From an uncultured SAR86 cluster bacterium (GTDB taxonomy: Bacteria > Pseudomonadota > Gammaproteobacteria > Magnimaribacterales > Magnimaribacteraceae), in the NCBI GenBank assembly GCA_902594545.1, contig CACJMO010000001.1, positions 147,112 to 211,111 on the forward strand: 64,000 nucleotides of DNA, given 5' to 3'. This document shows, one piece after another, positions 44,705 through 54,012 of this stretch. The notes beneath the pieces are model-generated. The model saw only the letters and a list, made by a program, of their open reading frames with translations, was not told the DNA's origin and did no database searches. The position numbers and the translations under genes were made by a program. Numbering within the stretch: the first letter of the stretch is position 1; each line of letters begins with the position of its first letter.

Positions 44705-44731
44705 TTTCCAAATATAAAAGGGTTCTATAGA
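44705..44731 (+). promoter_or_regulatory. Possible rpsU promoter
   Basis: TTTCCA at 44705-44710 and TATAGA at 44726-44731 are 15 bases apart and lie 26 bases upstream of the rpsU ATG. Spacing is short, so this is only a candidate; an A-rich tract just upstream (44687-44698) could act as an UP element. Confidence 0.3.
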
Positions 44732-44756
44732 ATTGCGCATCCTTAAGAGATTATTT

Positions 44757-44972
44757 ATGCCATCAGTAAAAATAAGACCAAACGAATCTTTTGATGTAGG
44801 ACTCAGGAAGTTCAAAAGAGCCTGTGAAAAGGCAGGTATTATCCCCGAAGTTAGAAAAAGGGAATTTTATGAAAAACCTACCTCAGTTCTTAAAAGAAAG
44901 AAAGCAGCTGCCGTCAAAAGAGAACAAAAAAATCAAAGAAAAAATAGACTAGGAAGACCTCCTAGATTTTAA
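44757..44972 (+). CDS. rpsU: 30S ribosomal protein bS21
   Basis: A 71-residue small, very basic ribosomal protein of the 30S head, used in initiation. [26 protein letters not shown] and the Lys/Arg-rich end [11 protein letters not shown] are typical. An eight-codon upstream extension is rejected because PSVK is the family start. In enteric bacteria it heads the rpsU-dnaG-rpoD operon; here yqeY follows, and dnaG-rpoD are elsewhere. Confidence 0.97.
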   Translation: MPSVKIRPNESFDVGLRKFKRACEKAGIIPEVRKREFYEKPTSVLKRKKAAAVKREQKNQRKNRLGRPPRF

Positions 44973-44982
44973 CTCCGGTCTC

Positions 44983-45435
44983 ATGGCGAGCTCCATCAAA
45001 AGCCTCATTGAAGAAAATGTTAAAACTTCAATGAAGGAAAGAAACAAAGAAAAGACGCTTACTTTAAGAATGGCTATTTCTGAATTCAAAAAAGAAGAAA
45101 TAGACAAGCAGGTAGATCTTACCAACGAAGACTCTATAAGAATTATTCAGAGAATGATAAAGCAAAGAAAAGAGTCAATGTCTCAGTTTATTGATGCCGG
45201 CAGAAAGGAATTGGCAGAAAAAGAAGAAGCTGAAATAACAATACTGAAAGAATTTCTTCCTGAACAACTGAGTGAAGAAGAGATTACCTCTATAGTTTTG
45301 GAAGTTATTTCTGAGACCGGCTCCACAGAACCAGCGGATATGGGAAAAGTAATGGGTGCTCTGAAATCAAAAATTCAGGGTAATGCCGATATGGGGTTGG
45401 TAAGCAAAATTGTTAAGGAGAATCTTTCAGCCTAG
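44983..45435 (+). CDS. YqeY/GatB-like protein
   Basis: A 150-residue YqeY family protein, related to the tail domain of GatB, which contacts tRNA in the amidotransferase. SSIKSLIEENVKTSMKERNKEKTLTLRMAISEFKK opens it, and EITILKEFLPEQLSEEEI and MGKVMGALKSKIQGNADMGLVSKIV are the hallmark. It follows rpsU by 10 bases, as in many bacteria. Its stop lies 23 bases inside the convergent ribC gene. No function is proven. Confidence 0.9.
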   Translation: MASSIKSLIEENVKTSMKERNKEKTLTLRMAISEFKKEEIDKQVDLTNEDSIRIIQRMIKQRKESMSQFIDAGRKELAEKEEAEITILKEFLPEQLSEEEITSIVLEVISETGSTEPADMGKVMGALKSKIQGNADMGLVSKIVKENLSA

Positions 45436-46018
45436 ATTCTGCCGCTTTAACTGCTGCATAGGTTGCCTGATCAACCTCAATATTCAACATTTTTCCTGAC
45501 TTAACTTCCGATAGGTTTGTAGCACTCAGTGTTTCAGGTATCAAATAAACTGAGAAACTACTATCAGTTTTTTTTGCCACAGTAAGGCTAGCGCCATTGA
45601 CTGCTACATATCCTTTTAAAAAAACATAATCAATCCAGTCAGAAGGGCAAGAAATAATTAATTCCGTTTCTTCTTCTGATTTAATTATCTCTGCAGAAGC
45701 TTTACAGGAAACATGGCCTGACAAAATATGTCCACCTACTTCATCACCAAACTTTAAAGATCTCTCAAGGTTTACTTTGGAACCTTTATTAACTTCATCA
45801 AGATTGGTAACTCTTAAGGTTTCTGGAATTACATCAAAAGTCACTGAGTTATCAGTAAATTGCACAGCTGTTAAGCAAACACCATTTACGGAAATGCTTG
45901 CTCCAATCTCAAGCGCATCAAGAAAACTTGATTCCACCTGAATCTCCAAGGAGATTCCTGCATCTGTTTGTTTTTTATCAAGGACAGAACCTATTTCTTG
46001 AACAATTCCTGTAAACAT
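45413..46018 (-). CDS. ribC: Riboflavin synthase alpha subunit
   Basis: A 201-residue riboflavin synthase (also named ribE), which dismutates two dimethylribityllumazines. Two lumazine-binding repeats are visible: MFTGIVQEIGSV, ISVNGVCLTAV and GGHILSGHVSCKA, and VAVNGASLTVA in the second. Its other subunits are not in the window. It overlaps pyrE by 1 base and the convergent yqeY gene by 23 bases. Confidence 0.96.
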   Translation of the reverse strand: MFTGIVQEIGSVLDKKQTDAGISLEIQVESSFLDALEIGASISVNGVCLTAVQFTDNSVTFDVIPETLRVTNLDEVNKGSKVNLERSLKFGDEVGGHILSGHVSCKASAEIIKSEEETELIISCPSDWIDYVFLKGYVAVNGASLTVAKKTDSSFSVYLIPETLSATNLSEVKSGKMLNIEVDQATYAAVKAAESRLKDSP

Positions 46019-46647
46019 TAAGATCTAGATATATGGTTTTTTATGATCTCAGCATCATCTAGGTTTCCAGAAGATTCTAAATATTCTACTAGATTCGAAA
46101 TTTGAGCAATGGACAAAATATTAATTTTATACTCCTCTAAGAGTCGATCTCTTGCTATTCGTCCTTCTATCTTCTCCTCTCTGTCCAATGCAACCACACA
46201 GGCAGAAAGACTTCCTCCAGCACCTATAATTATTTCTATCGATCGCTTTAATGCGGTTCCGGCTGTAAGCACATCATCAACAATCAATATTTTTTTGTTC
46301 TTTAATTCTCCCACTATCTGCCCCCCCTCTCCATGTTTTTTCTCTTCCTTTCTATCGAAGGCAAAAGGTACTGGTTTGCCTGTTTTGACTGCTAAAGAGG
46401 CTGAAATGGCTGCAGCCAAAGGGATGCCCTTATAGGCTGGACCAAAAATCACATCAAAGGAAATACTGCTTTCTAAAATGAGTTCAGAGTATAAATCAGC
46501 AAGTTTATCGATATAACCTTGTTCAAAAAAAGCACCTACATTGAAGAAGTAGGGACTTTTTTTTCCAGATTTTAGTGTGAAATCTCCCAATAGGAGAGAT
46601 TTAGATTCCATTGCTAAATCAAAGAATGTGCTTTCTTTATCTGACAT
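46018..46647 (-). CDS. pyrE: Orotate phosphoribosyltransferase PyrE
   Basis: A 209-residue PRPP transferase making OMP. Signatures: SGKKSPYFFNVGAF, FGPAYKGIPLAA, FDRKEEKKHGEGG (the catalytic loop Lys/His) and the PRPP motif ILIVDDVLTAGTA. The enteric rph-pyrE pairing is not seen; ribC follows with one shared base. It is divergent from gmk with 59 bases between. Confidence 0.97.
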   Translation of the reverse strand: MSDKESTFFDLAMESKSLLLGDFTLKSGKKSPYFFNVGAFFEQGYIDKLADLYSELILESSISFDVIFGPAYKGIPLAAAISASLAVKTGKPVPFAFDRKEEKKHGEGGQIVGELKNKKILIVDDVLTAGTALKRSIEIIIGAGGSLSACVVALDREEKIEGRIARDRLLEEYKINILSIAQISNLVEYLESSGNLDDAEIIKNHISRS

Positions 46648-46706
46648 ATAACTTAAAAACTTAGTTATTTTAAATCTATTTCACCTACAATAAACTTTTT
46701 TTAAGT

Positions 46707-47321
46707 ATGGGCAAATTATTTGTAATATCAGCACCTTCTGGCACTGGCAAAACATCATTGATTCAATCAGCGCTAAAAGATCCAAGGGCTTCTTCAAGCA
46801 AGCTTGGCATTTCTTGCACTACCCGTGACAGAAGAGCCGAGGAGATAGAAGGAACTTCATACTTTTTTATCTCAAATGATAGATTTAAGGAGAAAATTCT
46901 AAATGACGAGTTTCTAGAATTTGCCAAAGTATTTGGAAACTACTATGGCACGCCTAAAGACTGGGTTCTAGCAACCCTCGAAAAAAAAGAAAATGTCATA
47001 CTTGAATTAGATACACAAGGCGCGTTGCAAGTTAAAGCTAGATTTCCAGAGGCGAATACTATTTTTATTATTCCTCCCTCTTATGAAGACTTACAGAAAA
47101 GGCTAGAAAAAAGAAATCAAGATACGGATGAGGTAATAAATGCTAGGCTCAAGGAAGCAAAAAAAGAAGTTAGTATAGGCAAATCCTTTGATCGCATTTT
47201 GGTAAATAATGATTTTGATGAAGCATTGGAAGACCTAAAAACATTCATGTTCACGAACAATGATTTGTCAAAAAACAGAAAGTTACATGCAGAAAAATCT
47301 TTGGATCTATTGCTGGATTGA
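46707..47321 (+). CDS. gmk: Guanylate kinase Gmk
   Basis: A 204-residue kinase converting GMP to GDP. The Walker A loop is SAPSGTGKTSL near residues 8-18; SCTTRDRRAEEIEGTSYFFI binds GMP, and VILELDTQGALQVK follows. It opens gmk-rpoZ-spoT-ridA-recG, a common gammaproteobacterial order that links guanine nucleotide supply to (p)ppGpp. Confidence 0.97.
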   Translation: MGKLFVISAPSGTGKTSLIQSALKDPRASSSKLGISCTTRDRRAEEIEGTSYFFISNDRFKEKILNDEFLEFAKVFGNYYGTPKDWVLATLEKKENVILELDTQGALQVKARFPEANTIFIIPPSYEDLQKRLEKRNQDTDEVINARLKEAKKEVSIGKSFDRILVNNDFDEALEDLKTFMFTNNDLSKNRKLHAEKSLDLLLD

Positions 47322-47375
47322 AAAGCCAGATTGCTTTAGAATGCGACGCTCTTAATTTAATTGATATAAAAATAC

Positions 47376-47648
47376 ATGGCTAGAATCACTGTTGAAGACG
47401 CTTTAGAAAAGGTAACCACTAGATATGAGTTGATAATACTTGCTGCAAAACGAGCTAGACAACTTGCAACCGGTGGAAGAAGACCAACTCTTGAATGGGA
47501 AGATGATAAGCCCACAGTAATGGCATTGAGAGAAATTGAAGCTGGGACTGTTACAACCGAAAATATCAATGATCTGAAAGTGGACATAGCAGATTTAGAA
47601 CAAGAGTTCTCCGAAGAGCTTTCTGCTGAAGACCTGCCCCAGTCTTAA
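47376..47648 (+). CDS. rpoZ: RNA polymerase omega subunit RpoZ
   Basis: A 90-residue omega subunit that aids assembly of the beta-prime subunit and forms part of a ppGpp site. [33 protein letters not shown] is the signature; [15 protein letters not shown] follows. It is 54 bases after gmk and 65 bases before spoT, the usual place. No odd features. Confidence 0.97.
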   Translation: MARITVEDALEKVTTRYELIILAAKRARQLATGGRRPTLEWEDDKPTVMALREIEAGTVTTENINDLKVDIADLEQEFSEELSAEDLPQS

Positions 47649-47713
47649 AAGACTAAAAAAATTCGCTTTAACCTTTAAAAACAGAGATACTTAATCTTTG
47701 TTGAGCTAATGTT

Positions 47714-49858
47714 ATGGAATCAATTGGGGCTTTATCTAAAAAACTGTCGGATTATCTTGATCCTGAGAAAGTAAAACAAGTAAATAGAGCTTACAACTTC
47801 GCTTGTGAGGCACATTCTGGACAATTTAGATCCAGTGGTGATCCTTATGTTACACATCCCATAGCAGTGGCCTCAATTCTAAGCACTTTCAGAATGGATG
47901 AAGATAGCCTCTCGGCTGCTATGCTGCATGACGTAATAGAGGATACAGGGATACCAAAAAGCGTAATTGAGAAAAAATTTAATAAAGAAGTTGCTGAATT
48001 GGTTGATGGAGTCAGCAAGCTAGATAAGCTTTCCATATCAAGCCGAACGGAAGCAGAGGCTGAAAATCTCCAAAAAATGGTACTGGCAATGTCGAAAGAC
48101 ATAAGGGTCATTGTGGTTAAACTAGCGGATAGATTGCACAACATGAGAACACTCATGTACTTAAGCAGAGAAAAGCAATTGAAGATTGCTAAAGAAACTC
48201 TTGAGATTTATGCCCCTATTGCGCACAGGATTGGAATGAATAATGTATACAGGGAATTAGAAGATCTGGCTTTCAAGGTGACTTATCCTACTAGACATGA
48301 ACGATTAACTGCAGCGGTCAAGAAAAATAGAGGCGGTCAAAAAAGAACCTTAAATAAGATTCAAAAGGAACTTGGTAAAAAGCTACTTGATCAAGGGATA
48401 CCTGCACTTGTTGAAGGAAGAGAGAAGCATATTTATAGCATCTACAGAAAGATGAAAGAAAGACACAGATCCTTTGAAGAGATAATGGATGTATACGCTA
48501 TAAAGATAATTGTTGATACACCTGAAAATTGTTACAGAACCCTTGGACATATTCACAGTCTTTATAAACCCGTAGAAGGAAGATTCAAAGATTATATAGC
48601 TATACCTAAATCTAACGGATATCAATCATTACATACAGGTGTTGTAGGATTGAAAGGTTTCCCAGTTGAGGTACAGATAAAAACACAAGAGATGAATGAT
48701 ATGGCAGAAAATGGCATCGCTTCTCATTGGCTTTATAAATCAGGTAATCAATCTGATACCAGTCCGCAGATTAAAGCAAGGAGATGGGTTGCTGGACTTC
48801 TTGAAATGAGAGATAACTATGAATCTACTGAGGAATTCATCGAATCAGTAAAAACAGATATATTTCCTGATGAAATATATGTTTTCACTCCTCAAGGAGA
48901 AATTATTGAGATGTCTGGCGGGGCAACAGCAATCGATTTTGCATATGCAGTTCATACGGATATTGGTCACCATTGCAGAGCTTGCAGAATTAACCGTAGA
49001 TTGGCACCTCTAAGTGTCCCTCTTGAAAGTGGACAGACAGTTGAAATACTCACAGACAAAGTTCCTCAAACATCTCCTGCATGGCTTAATTTTGCTGTAA
49101 CTCCCAGGGCTAGAAATGGAATACGTCATTATTTAAGTAATTTAAAAACTTCGGAAGCAAGAAAATTTGGTAAGAAACTACTAGATCAATCTCTAGGTAA
49201 TATGAATATCAAGTTAAGAGATATCGAAAAGGAAGACTTAAGAAAGGTTTTAAATCATATAGGAGTTCGCAGCCTCAATAGACTTCTAGAAGAAATTGGC
49301 CTTGGCCTTAGGGTAGGAAATATAGTGGCGCAACAGATGATTGGCTTCTTAAGAGATAGTGAAAAAATAGAATCAAATAATATAGTCCCGCTTGAAATAA
49401 CAGGATCAGAAGGGTTAATTGTGAATTATGCCCCTTGTTGTAAACCGATTCCTGGCGATGCAGTCATTGGACATTTCACTGCAGAAAGAGGGTTGGTAGT
49501 TCACCAAGAAAGATGTAAAAATATATTGTCAGTAAGAGAGGATCCACAACAGTGTTTTCCCGTTAATTGGGGAGAGCCTTCAGGTAGAGTTTTCACTGCT
49601 GAGATTAAAGTTATTGCCAGAGATGAACCGGGACTCCTCGCAAATCTGGCTTCGGTAATCACTGGTCAAGACACCAATATAAGCTCTATACGAACTACAG
49701 AAATAAATACTGGTATGCATGAGTTTGTTTTGGGATTGGAAGTTTCTGATAGACTACATTTATCTAAAATCTTGAGAAAAATTAGAACATCAAAAAGTAT
49801 CGTGTCCGTAACTAGGATACATGATCATGAAATGAGAGAAGCGAAAGCTTTGCATTAG
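47714..49858 (+). CDS. spoT: Bifunctional (p)ppGpp synthetase/hydrolase SpoT
   Basis: A 714-residue Rel/Spo protein. The hydrolase HD domain is intact (AAMLHDVIEDTGI), the synthetase domain has REKHIYSIYRKMKER and FKDYIAIPKSNGYQSLHT, followed by the TGS domain, the zinc-finger-like helical region (CCKPIPGDAVIGH), and a C-terminal ACT domain (ANLASVITGQDTNISSI). It should make and remove (p)ppGpp. Position after rpoZ supports SpoT rather than RelA; the presence of a separate relA cannot be judged. Confidence 0.96.
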   Translation: MESIGALSKKLSDYLDPEKVKQVNRAYNFACEAHSGQFRSSGDPYVTHPIAVASILSTFRMDEDSLSAAMLHDVIEDTGIPKSVIEKKFNKEVAELVDGVSKLDKLSISSRTEAEAENLQKMVLAMSKDIRVIVVKLADRLHNMRTLMYLSREKQLKIAKETLEIYAPIAHRIGMNNVYRELEDLAFKVTYPTRHERLTAAVKKNRGGQKRTLNKIQKELGKKLLDQGIPALVEGREKHIYSIYRKMKERHRSFEEIMDVYAIKIIVDTPENCYRTLGHIHSLYKPVEGRFKDYIAIPKSNGYQSLHTGVVGLKGFPVEVQIKTQEMNDMAENGIASHWLYKSGNQSDTSPQIKARRWVAGLLEMRDNYESTEEFIESVKTDIFPDEIYVFTPQGEIIEMSGGATAIDFAYAVHTDIGHHCRACRINRRLAPLSVPLESGQTVEILTDKVPQTSPAWLNFAVTPRARNGIRHYLSNLKTSEARKFGKKLLDQSLGNMNIKLRDIEKEDLRKVLNHIGVRSLNRLLEEIGLGLRVGNIVAQQMIGFLRDSEKIESNNIVPLEITGSEGLIVNYAPCCKPIPGDAVIGHFTAERGLVVHQERCKNILSVREDPQQCFPVNWGEPSGRVFTAEIKVIARDEPGLLANLASVITGQDTNISSIRTTEINTGMHEFVLGLEVSDRLHLSKILRKIRTSKSIVSVTRIHDHEMREAKALH

Positions 49859-49860
49859 CT

Positions 49861-50241
49861 ATGAAAAAGAGAATAAATACAGAAAATGCTCCTGCAGCAA
49901 TAGGCCCCTATTCGCAAGGTATAGAAACCGACAATTTAATCTTTTTATCGGGTCAAATTCCTTTAGATCCAAATACCATGAAGTTGGTGGAGGGAGATGA
50001 AGAACAAATTCGCCAAGTTTTTAAAAACATAGAGGCTTTATGTAAAGAAGCAGGTCTAGATTTGAATAATGTAGTTAAGCTAAATGTATCACTTCAAGAT
50101 CTTTCTCTTTTTAATTTAGTTAATGATGTTATGAAAGAATTATTTGAAGAGCCTTTTCCTGCAAGAGCTGCCCTACAAGTTGCTAGATTGCCTTTAGACT
50201 CATCTATAGAAGTTGAGGCAATCTTAACCAAAAGTATTTAG
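49861..50241 (+). CDS. ridA: RidA-family enamine/imine deaminase
   Basis: A 126-residue RidA (YjgF/YER057c) trimer subunit that hydrolyses reactive 2-aminoacrylate. GPYSQGIETDNLIFLSGQIPLD, then LCKEAGLDLNNVVKLNVSLQDLS, and the key Arg in FPARAALQVARLP with E of VEVEAI are as expected. It lies 2 bases after spoT and 5 bases before recG. Confidence 0.94.
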   Translation: MKKRINTENAPAAIGPYSQGIETDNLIFLSGQIPLDPNTMKLVEGDEEQIRQVFKNIEALCKEAGLDLNNVVKLNVSLQDLSLFNLVNDVMKELFEEPFPARAALQVARLPLDSSIEVEAILTKSI

Positions 50242-50246
50242 TCTGC

Positions 50247-52331
50247 ATGACTGAAGAATCAAAAGATCTTCATTCAATACAAAACCTTAAAGGAGTGGGG
50301 CCTAAAAGCGCATCTTCTTTAAATAATCTTGGAATTTTTACTATTCCTGATGCTGTAATGCATCTGCCTTTTAGATACGAAGATAGAAGTTTTGTTACTC
50401 CTATAGGTGATACAGCTTACCAAGTGCCTGTTTTGATAGAAGGCGAAATTATGAAGTCTACAGTTGTGTTCAGAGGCAGACGAATGCTATTCACTGAAAT
50501 TTATGATGGCACTGGAAAACTAACCATGAGAATGTTTAATTTTGCTATGGCTCAACATAAAGCTTTAGAGGAAGGAAAGATGATTAGGTGCTATGGAAAT
50601 ATAACTCCTGGACCTAACGGTAAACAAATGATTCATCCACAATATCAAATCTTTGAAAGGGAACAACCAATTGAAATAGAAGATAATCTAACGCCAATTT
50701 ATCCTACAACTTCAGGGTTGCAACAAAACAAATTAAAAAAGATTATTGAAACCAGTATAAAGTTTTGCGAAGAAAACAATTTATTGAAAGAAGATCCAAG
50801 TAAAGGTAGTTATTCTAAATTCGGCAATCTTCTAGAAACTCTTAAATTTCTTCATAAACCTCCAGTTGATACAAACATAACTGATTTGATAGAAGGAAAA
50901 CATCCTGCCCAAAAAGTTTTAATTAAAGAGGAATTGATAGCGCATATGCTTTGTGCTGGGATATTAAAAAATGAACTAGAGGGCAGAACCGGTCCTCTCA
51001 TGGCTGAAGAATCTGGTAATGAAGGTTCTTTTCTAGACTCCTTACCTTTTCATTTAACTGAAGCACAAAAAAGAACTTGGCGTGAGATAAAAATTGATCT
51101 TACTGGTAAGAATCCTATGAGAAGATTACTTCAAGGAGATGTTGGGTCTGGCAAGACGCTCGTTGGCGCCCTCTCAGCATTGCACGCAAATTCAAATGGC
51201 TGGCAAACAGCACTTCTCTGCCCTACAGAAATTCTTGCCGAACAGCATTTCAACTCCTTCCAAACATGGTTCGATCATTTGGGTATCAAAACTGAATTAC
51301 TTACAGGATCTACAAAAGCTAAGGATAAAAAACAAATTGTGAAGGAGCTTGCCAAAGGAGAGATAGATATATTAATCGGCACTCATGCCATATTTCAGTC
51401 AGGAGTAGATTTCAATAGATTAGGTCTAACAATCATTGATGAGCAACATAGATTTGGAGTGCATCAAAGATTCTCCATGCTAGAAAAAGGTGGTAAAGAG
51501 CAACTTAGTCCCCATCAATTAATCATGACTGCAACACCCATACCCAGAACTCTAGCGATGACTGTTTATGGGTCACTTGAAACATCGGTAATTGATGAAC
51601 TACCCCCTGGAAGAAATCCAGTTCAAACCTCTTCAAGGCCAGATTCCTTAAGAGACAAAGTAATAAAAAGGGTAGAAGAAGTATGTCTAACTGGCAAAAG
51701 AGCCTATTGGGTATGCACCCTTATTGAAGACTCCGAAGAGCTTGAAGCACAATCAGCTGAGGAACTTTTCAAGGAGATTTCGCAATCTCTACCTAAGCTT
51801 AAAGTGGGCCTAGTTCATGGAAGGTTAAAAAAAGATGAGAAAGACTCTGTAATAGAAAAATTTAGAAAAGGAGATATTCAATTACTGGTTTGCACAACTG
51901 TAATTGAAGTCGGTGTTGATGTGCCAGATGCTACTTTAATGATTATAGAAAACCCTGAAAGATTAGGTCTTTCTCAGTTGCATCAACTTAGAGGAAGGGT
52001 GGGTCGTAAAGCCAATACAGAGTCGCATTGTCTATTGTTGTATAAAGAACCTCTGTCAGGAATGGCTGAAGAAAGAATAAAAACCATGGAAATGACCAAT
52101 GATGGTTTTCAAATAGCTGAAAAAGATCTTGAACTACGAGGTGCTGGAGACATTTATGGTATTAGGCAATCAGGTTTGATGGATTTAAAAATAGCCAATC
52201 CAATCAGGGATTCTGAGCTACTGGTTGAAGCGCAAGATGAAGCTTTAGAATTGAGCAGAAATGAAACAGAATTTGCCGAAACTCTTGTTAAAAGATGGAT
52301 AGGCAATAGGGTAGATTACTCAGAATCTTAA
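50247..52331 (+). CDS. recG: ATP-dependent DNA helicase RecG
   Basis: A 694-residue branched-DNA helicase that remodels stalled forks. The N-terminal wedge (OB) domain is followed by the helicase core: LQGDVGSGKTLVGA (Walker A), IDEQHRFGVHQR (DEQH box), MTATPIPRTLA, and in the second half TTVIEVGVDVPDA and QLRGRVGR. The C-terminal TRG hairpin region is present. It overlaps cmoB's convergent 3' end by 4 bases. Confidence 0.97.
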   Translation: MTEESKDLHSIQNLKGVGPKSASSLNNLGIFTIPDAVMHLPFRYEDRSFVTPIGDTAYQVPVLIEGEIMKSTVVFRGRRMLFTEIYDGTGKLTMRMFNFAMAQHKALEEGKMIRCYGNITPGPNGKQMIHPQYQIFEREQPIEIEDNLTPIYPTTSGLQQNKLKKIIETSIKFCEENNLLKEDPSKGSYSKFGNLLETLKFLHKPPVDTNITDLIEGKHPAQKVLIKEELIAHMLCAGILKNELEGRTGPLMAEESGNEGSFLDSLPFHLTEAQKRTWREIKIDLTGKNPMRRLLQGDVGSGKTLVGALSALHANSNGWQTALLCPTEILAEQHFNSFQTWFDHLGIKTELLTGSTKAKDKKQIVKELAKGEIDILIGTHAIFQSGVDFNRLGLTIIDEQHRFGVHQRFSMLEKGGKEQLSPHQLIMTATPIPRTLAMTVYGSLETSVIDELPPGRNPVQTSSRPDSLRDKVIKRVEEVCLTGKRAYWVCTLIEDSEELEAQSAEELFKEISQSLPKLKVGLVHGRLKKDEKDSVIEKFRKGDIQLLVCTTVIEVGVDVPDATLMIIENPERLGLSQLHQLRGRVGRKANTESHCLLLYKEPLSGMAEERIKTMEMTNDGFQIAEKDLELRGAGDIYGIRQSGLMDLKIANPIRDSELLVEAQDEALELSRNETEFAETLVKRWIGNRVDYSES

Positions 52332-53257
52332 GCTTCTTTTTCTAAAACATAAAACTTCCTTTCAGGTGCAGGATATCCCTCTATGGTTAAATCTAGATTT
52401 GATGGATTGAGCGCCGACTCGAAGGACTTAAATGGCATCCATTCAGTCTTTCTTTGCTCTTGGCCTGTTGTTCTCGTGTTGTACGACTCGCATTGAAGAG
52501 ACAACGAAAGTTCTTCAAATAATTTTTTGCATCCTTTGTCTGTATGCACATAGTGGACATTCGGCATAGAGGCATATCTTCCTTCACTGGGTTCCAAAAA
52601 ATTACCATACGCCTCTGGAGAAACGATAGTTTCTATCACTAATTGGCCTCCATCTTTAAGTGTGTTTTTCAAATCTTTTATATGTTGTGAAGGATCTCTT
52701 TGGTGATATAGAAGACCCATACTAAAAACTACATCAAATTTTGTATCTGAAAATTTAATATTTTCTAAACGCTCTGGAAGCATCCTTATATTATCTGAAG
52801 TAACAAACCTATTTAATGCAGCAAATTGGGAGACATGAACAAGATTGGGTTCCAAGCAAAGAATATTATTTGCTCCGTCACCCAGCATCCTAAATGCGTA
52901 ATAGCCATTTCCTGAACCAACATCAAGAATATTTTTTTCCTTTAAATCAATATTAAGTTTTTTGAATCGTTTCCATTTTTCGTCTGATCTCCACTCACTA
53001 TCTATGAAAATGTCTCTTATATGAAAAGGACCTTTTCTCCATGGAGATAAACGCAATAGTAAATCCTTTAATTCATAAAATGTGTCATCTTCAAAATCTA
53101 CACGTACTTCGCTCTCCAAACTAACTTTTTTGTTAGCGGGGCATGGCAACGTATTCATTATTTCTAACCAACTTTCAATCCTTTTATCCTTTTTTTTGCC
53201 AAAAGGATTTGATAAATAAGGTTTGGTGAGATTATCTACTTCGCATGAAACGAACAT
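52328..53257 (-). CDS. cmoB: tRNA U34 carboxymethyltransferase CmoB
   Basis: A 309-residue enzyme that moves the carboxymethyl group from carboxy-SAM to 5-hydroxyuridine-34, leading to cmo5U. Family marks: LLRLSPWRKGPFHIRD, EWRSDEKWKRF, ILDVGSGNGYYAFRML, VFSMGLLYHQRDP, and TEWMPFKSFESALNP...EGYPAPERK at the end. It pairs with cmoA, 2 bases upstream on the same strand. It expands wobble reading in tRNAs such as Ala, Pro, Val, Ser, Thr and Leu. Confidence 0.96.
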   Translation of the reverse strand: MFVSCEVDNLTKPYLSNPFGKKKDKRIESWLEIMNTLPCPANKKVSLESEVRVDFEDDTFYELKDLLLRLSPWRKGPFHIRDIFIDSEWRSDEKWKRFKKLNIDLKEKNILDVGSGNGYYAFRMLGDGANNILCLEPNLVHVSQFAALNRFVTSDNIRMLPERLENIKFSDTKFDVVFSMGLLYHQRDPSQHIKDLKNTLKDGGQLVIETIVSPEAYGNFLEPSEGRYASMPNVHYVHTDKGCKKLFEELSLSLQCESYNTRTTGQEQRKTEWMPFKSFESALNPSNLDLTIEGYPAPERKFYVLEKEA

Positions 53258-53259
53258 TA

Positions 53260-53991
53260 CTACTTCACAAATTTATAAGTTACAAAGTTAATATTAGAAA
53301 GGACCTTCTCTGCTGAGCTAAATCCTGCTGAAATAGCTCTATTAATGTGCACCTCTTGTGTTTCGGTATGCAATACACCTTCTAAAGAATCTCTTTTGCC
53401 TGCTATCTCTAAATCTGAATATCCATTAGCGGACTTAAAACTATGGTGGAGTTGAAATAGCCTTCTTGATTGAAATTTATTTGTAAAATGAACTTTTTCA
53501 GAAATCAACAAAACTCCTCCAGGCAACAATGCCTCAAAAGCCTTTTTGATTAGTTTATCTCTCTCTGTTAGTTTCAAGAATTGAATAACATAATTAATGC
53601 AAATTACCGATGCATTTTCCAATTTACTCTTACAAACATCGTCTTGCAGGAACCTGATTGATTCATCAGCAACAAGATCTCCATATCTATTATTGCATTC
53701 TGTGATCATTGCTTCTGAGTTATCTATTGCAATAACCTTTGCATTATTTGCCCCAGAAATAATGGCCAAAGACGAGGCTCCTAGAGAGCATCCGATGTCA
53801 TAACAGTTAGTATTAGCTTGGTAATATTTTTTTGAGAATTGAGCTATCAATTTTAAGCTTGTTTTATAACCCGGGACAGACCTATCAATCATATCTTCAA
53901 AAACTTCTGTTACTTCCTGATTGAAAGAAAATGGTAAACCGCTTAAATTACCTTCTTCATATATATTGTCCTGTTTTCCCATGCTATACAT
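53260..53991 (-). CDS. cmoA: Carboxy-SAM synthase CmoA
   Basis: A 243-residue methyltransferase-fold protein that makes carboxy-S-adenosyl-methionine from SAM and prephenate. FEDMIDRSVPGYKTSLKL, YDIGCSLGASSLAI, and INYVIQFL...RDKLIKKAF fit CmoA. The ATG at 53991 and another three codons later both lack a clear ribosome site; the first is kept. cmoB follows after 2 bases. Prephenate use links it to aromatic biosynthesis. Confidence 0.95.
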   Translation of the reverse strand: MYSMGKQDNIYEEGNLSGLPFSFNQEVTEVFEDMIDRSVPGYKTSLKLIAQFSKKYYQANTNCYDIGCSLGASSLAIISGANNAKVIAIDNSEAMITECNNRYGDLVADESIRFLQDDVCKSKLENASVICINYVIQFLKLTERDKLIKKAFEALLPGGVLLISEKVHFTNKFQSRRLFQLHHSFKSANGYSDLEIAGKRDSLEGVLHTETQEVHINRAISAGFSSAEKVLSNINFVTYKFVK

Positions 53992-54012
53992 TGTAAAATT
54001 TTATAATCCAAT

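Noticed and set aside
44658-44756. A TsaD N-terminal extension or a small gene in the tsaD-rpsU gap
   Set aside because: Extension breaks the family start; the gap is poly-A rich and fits promoters.
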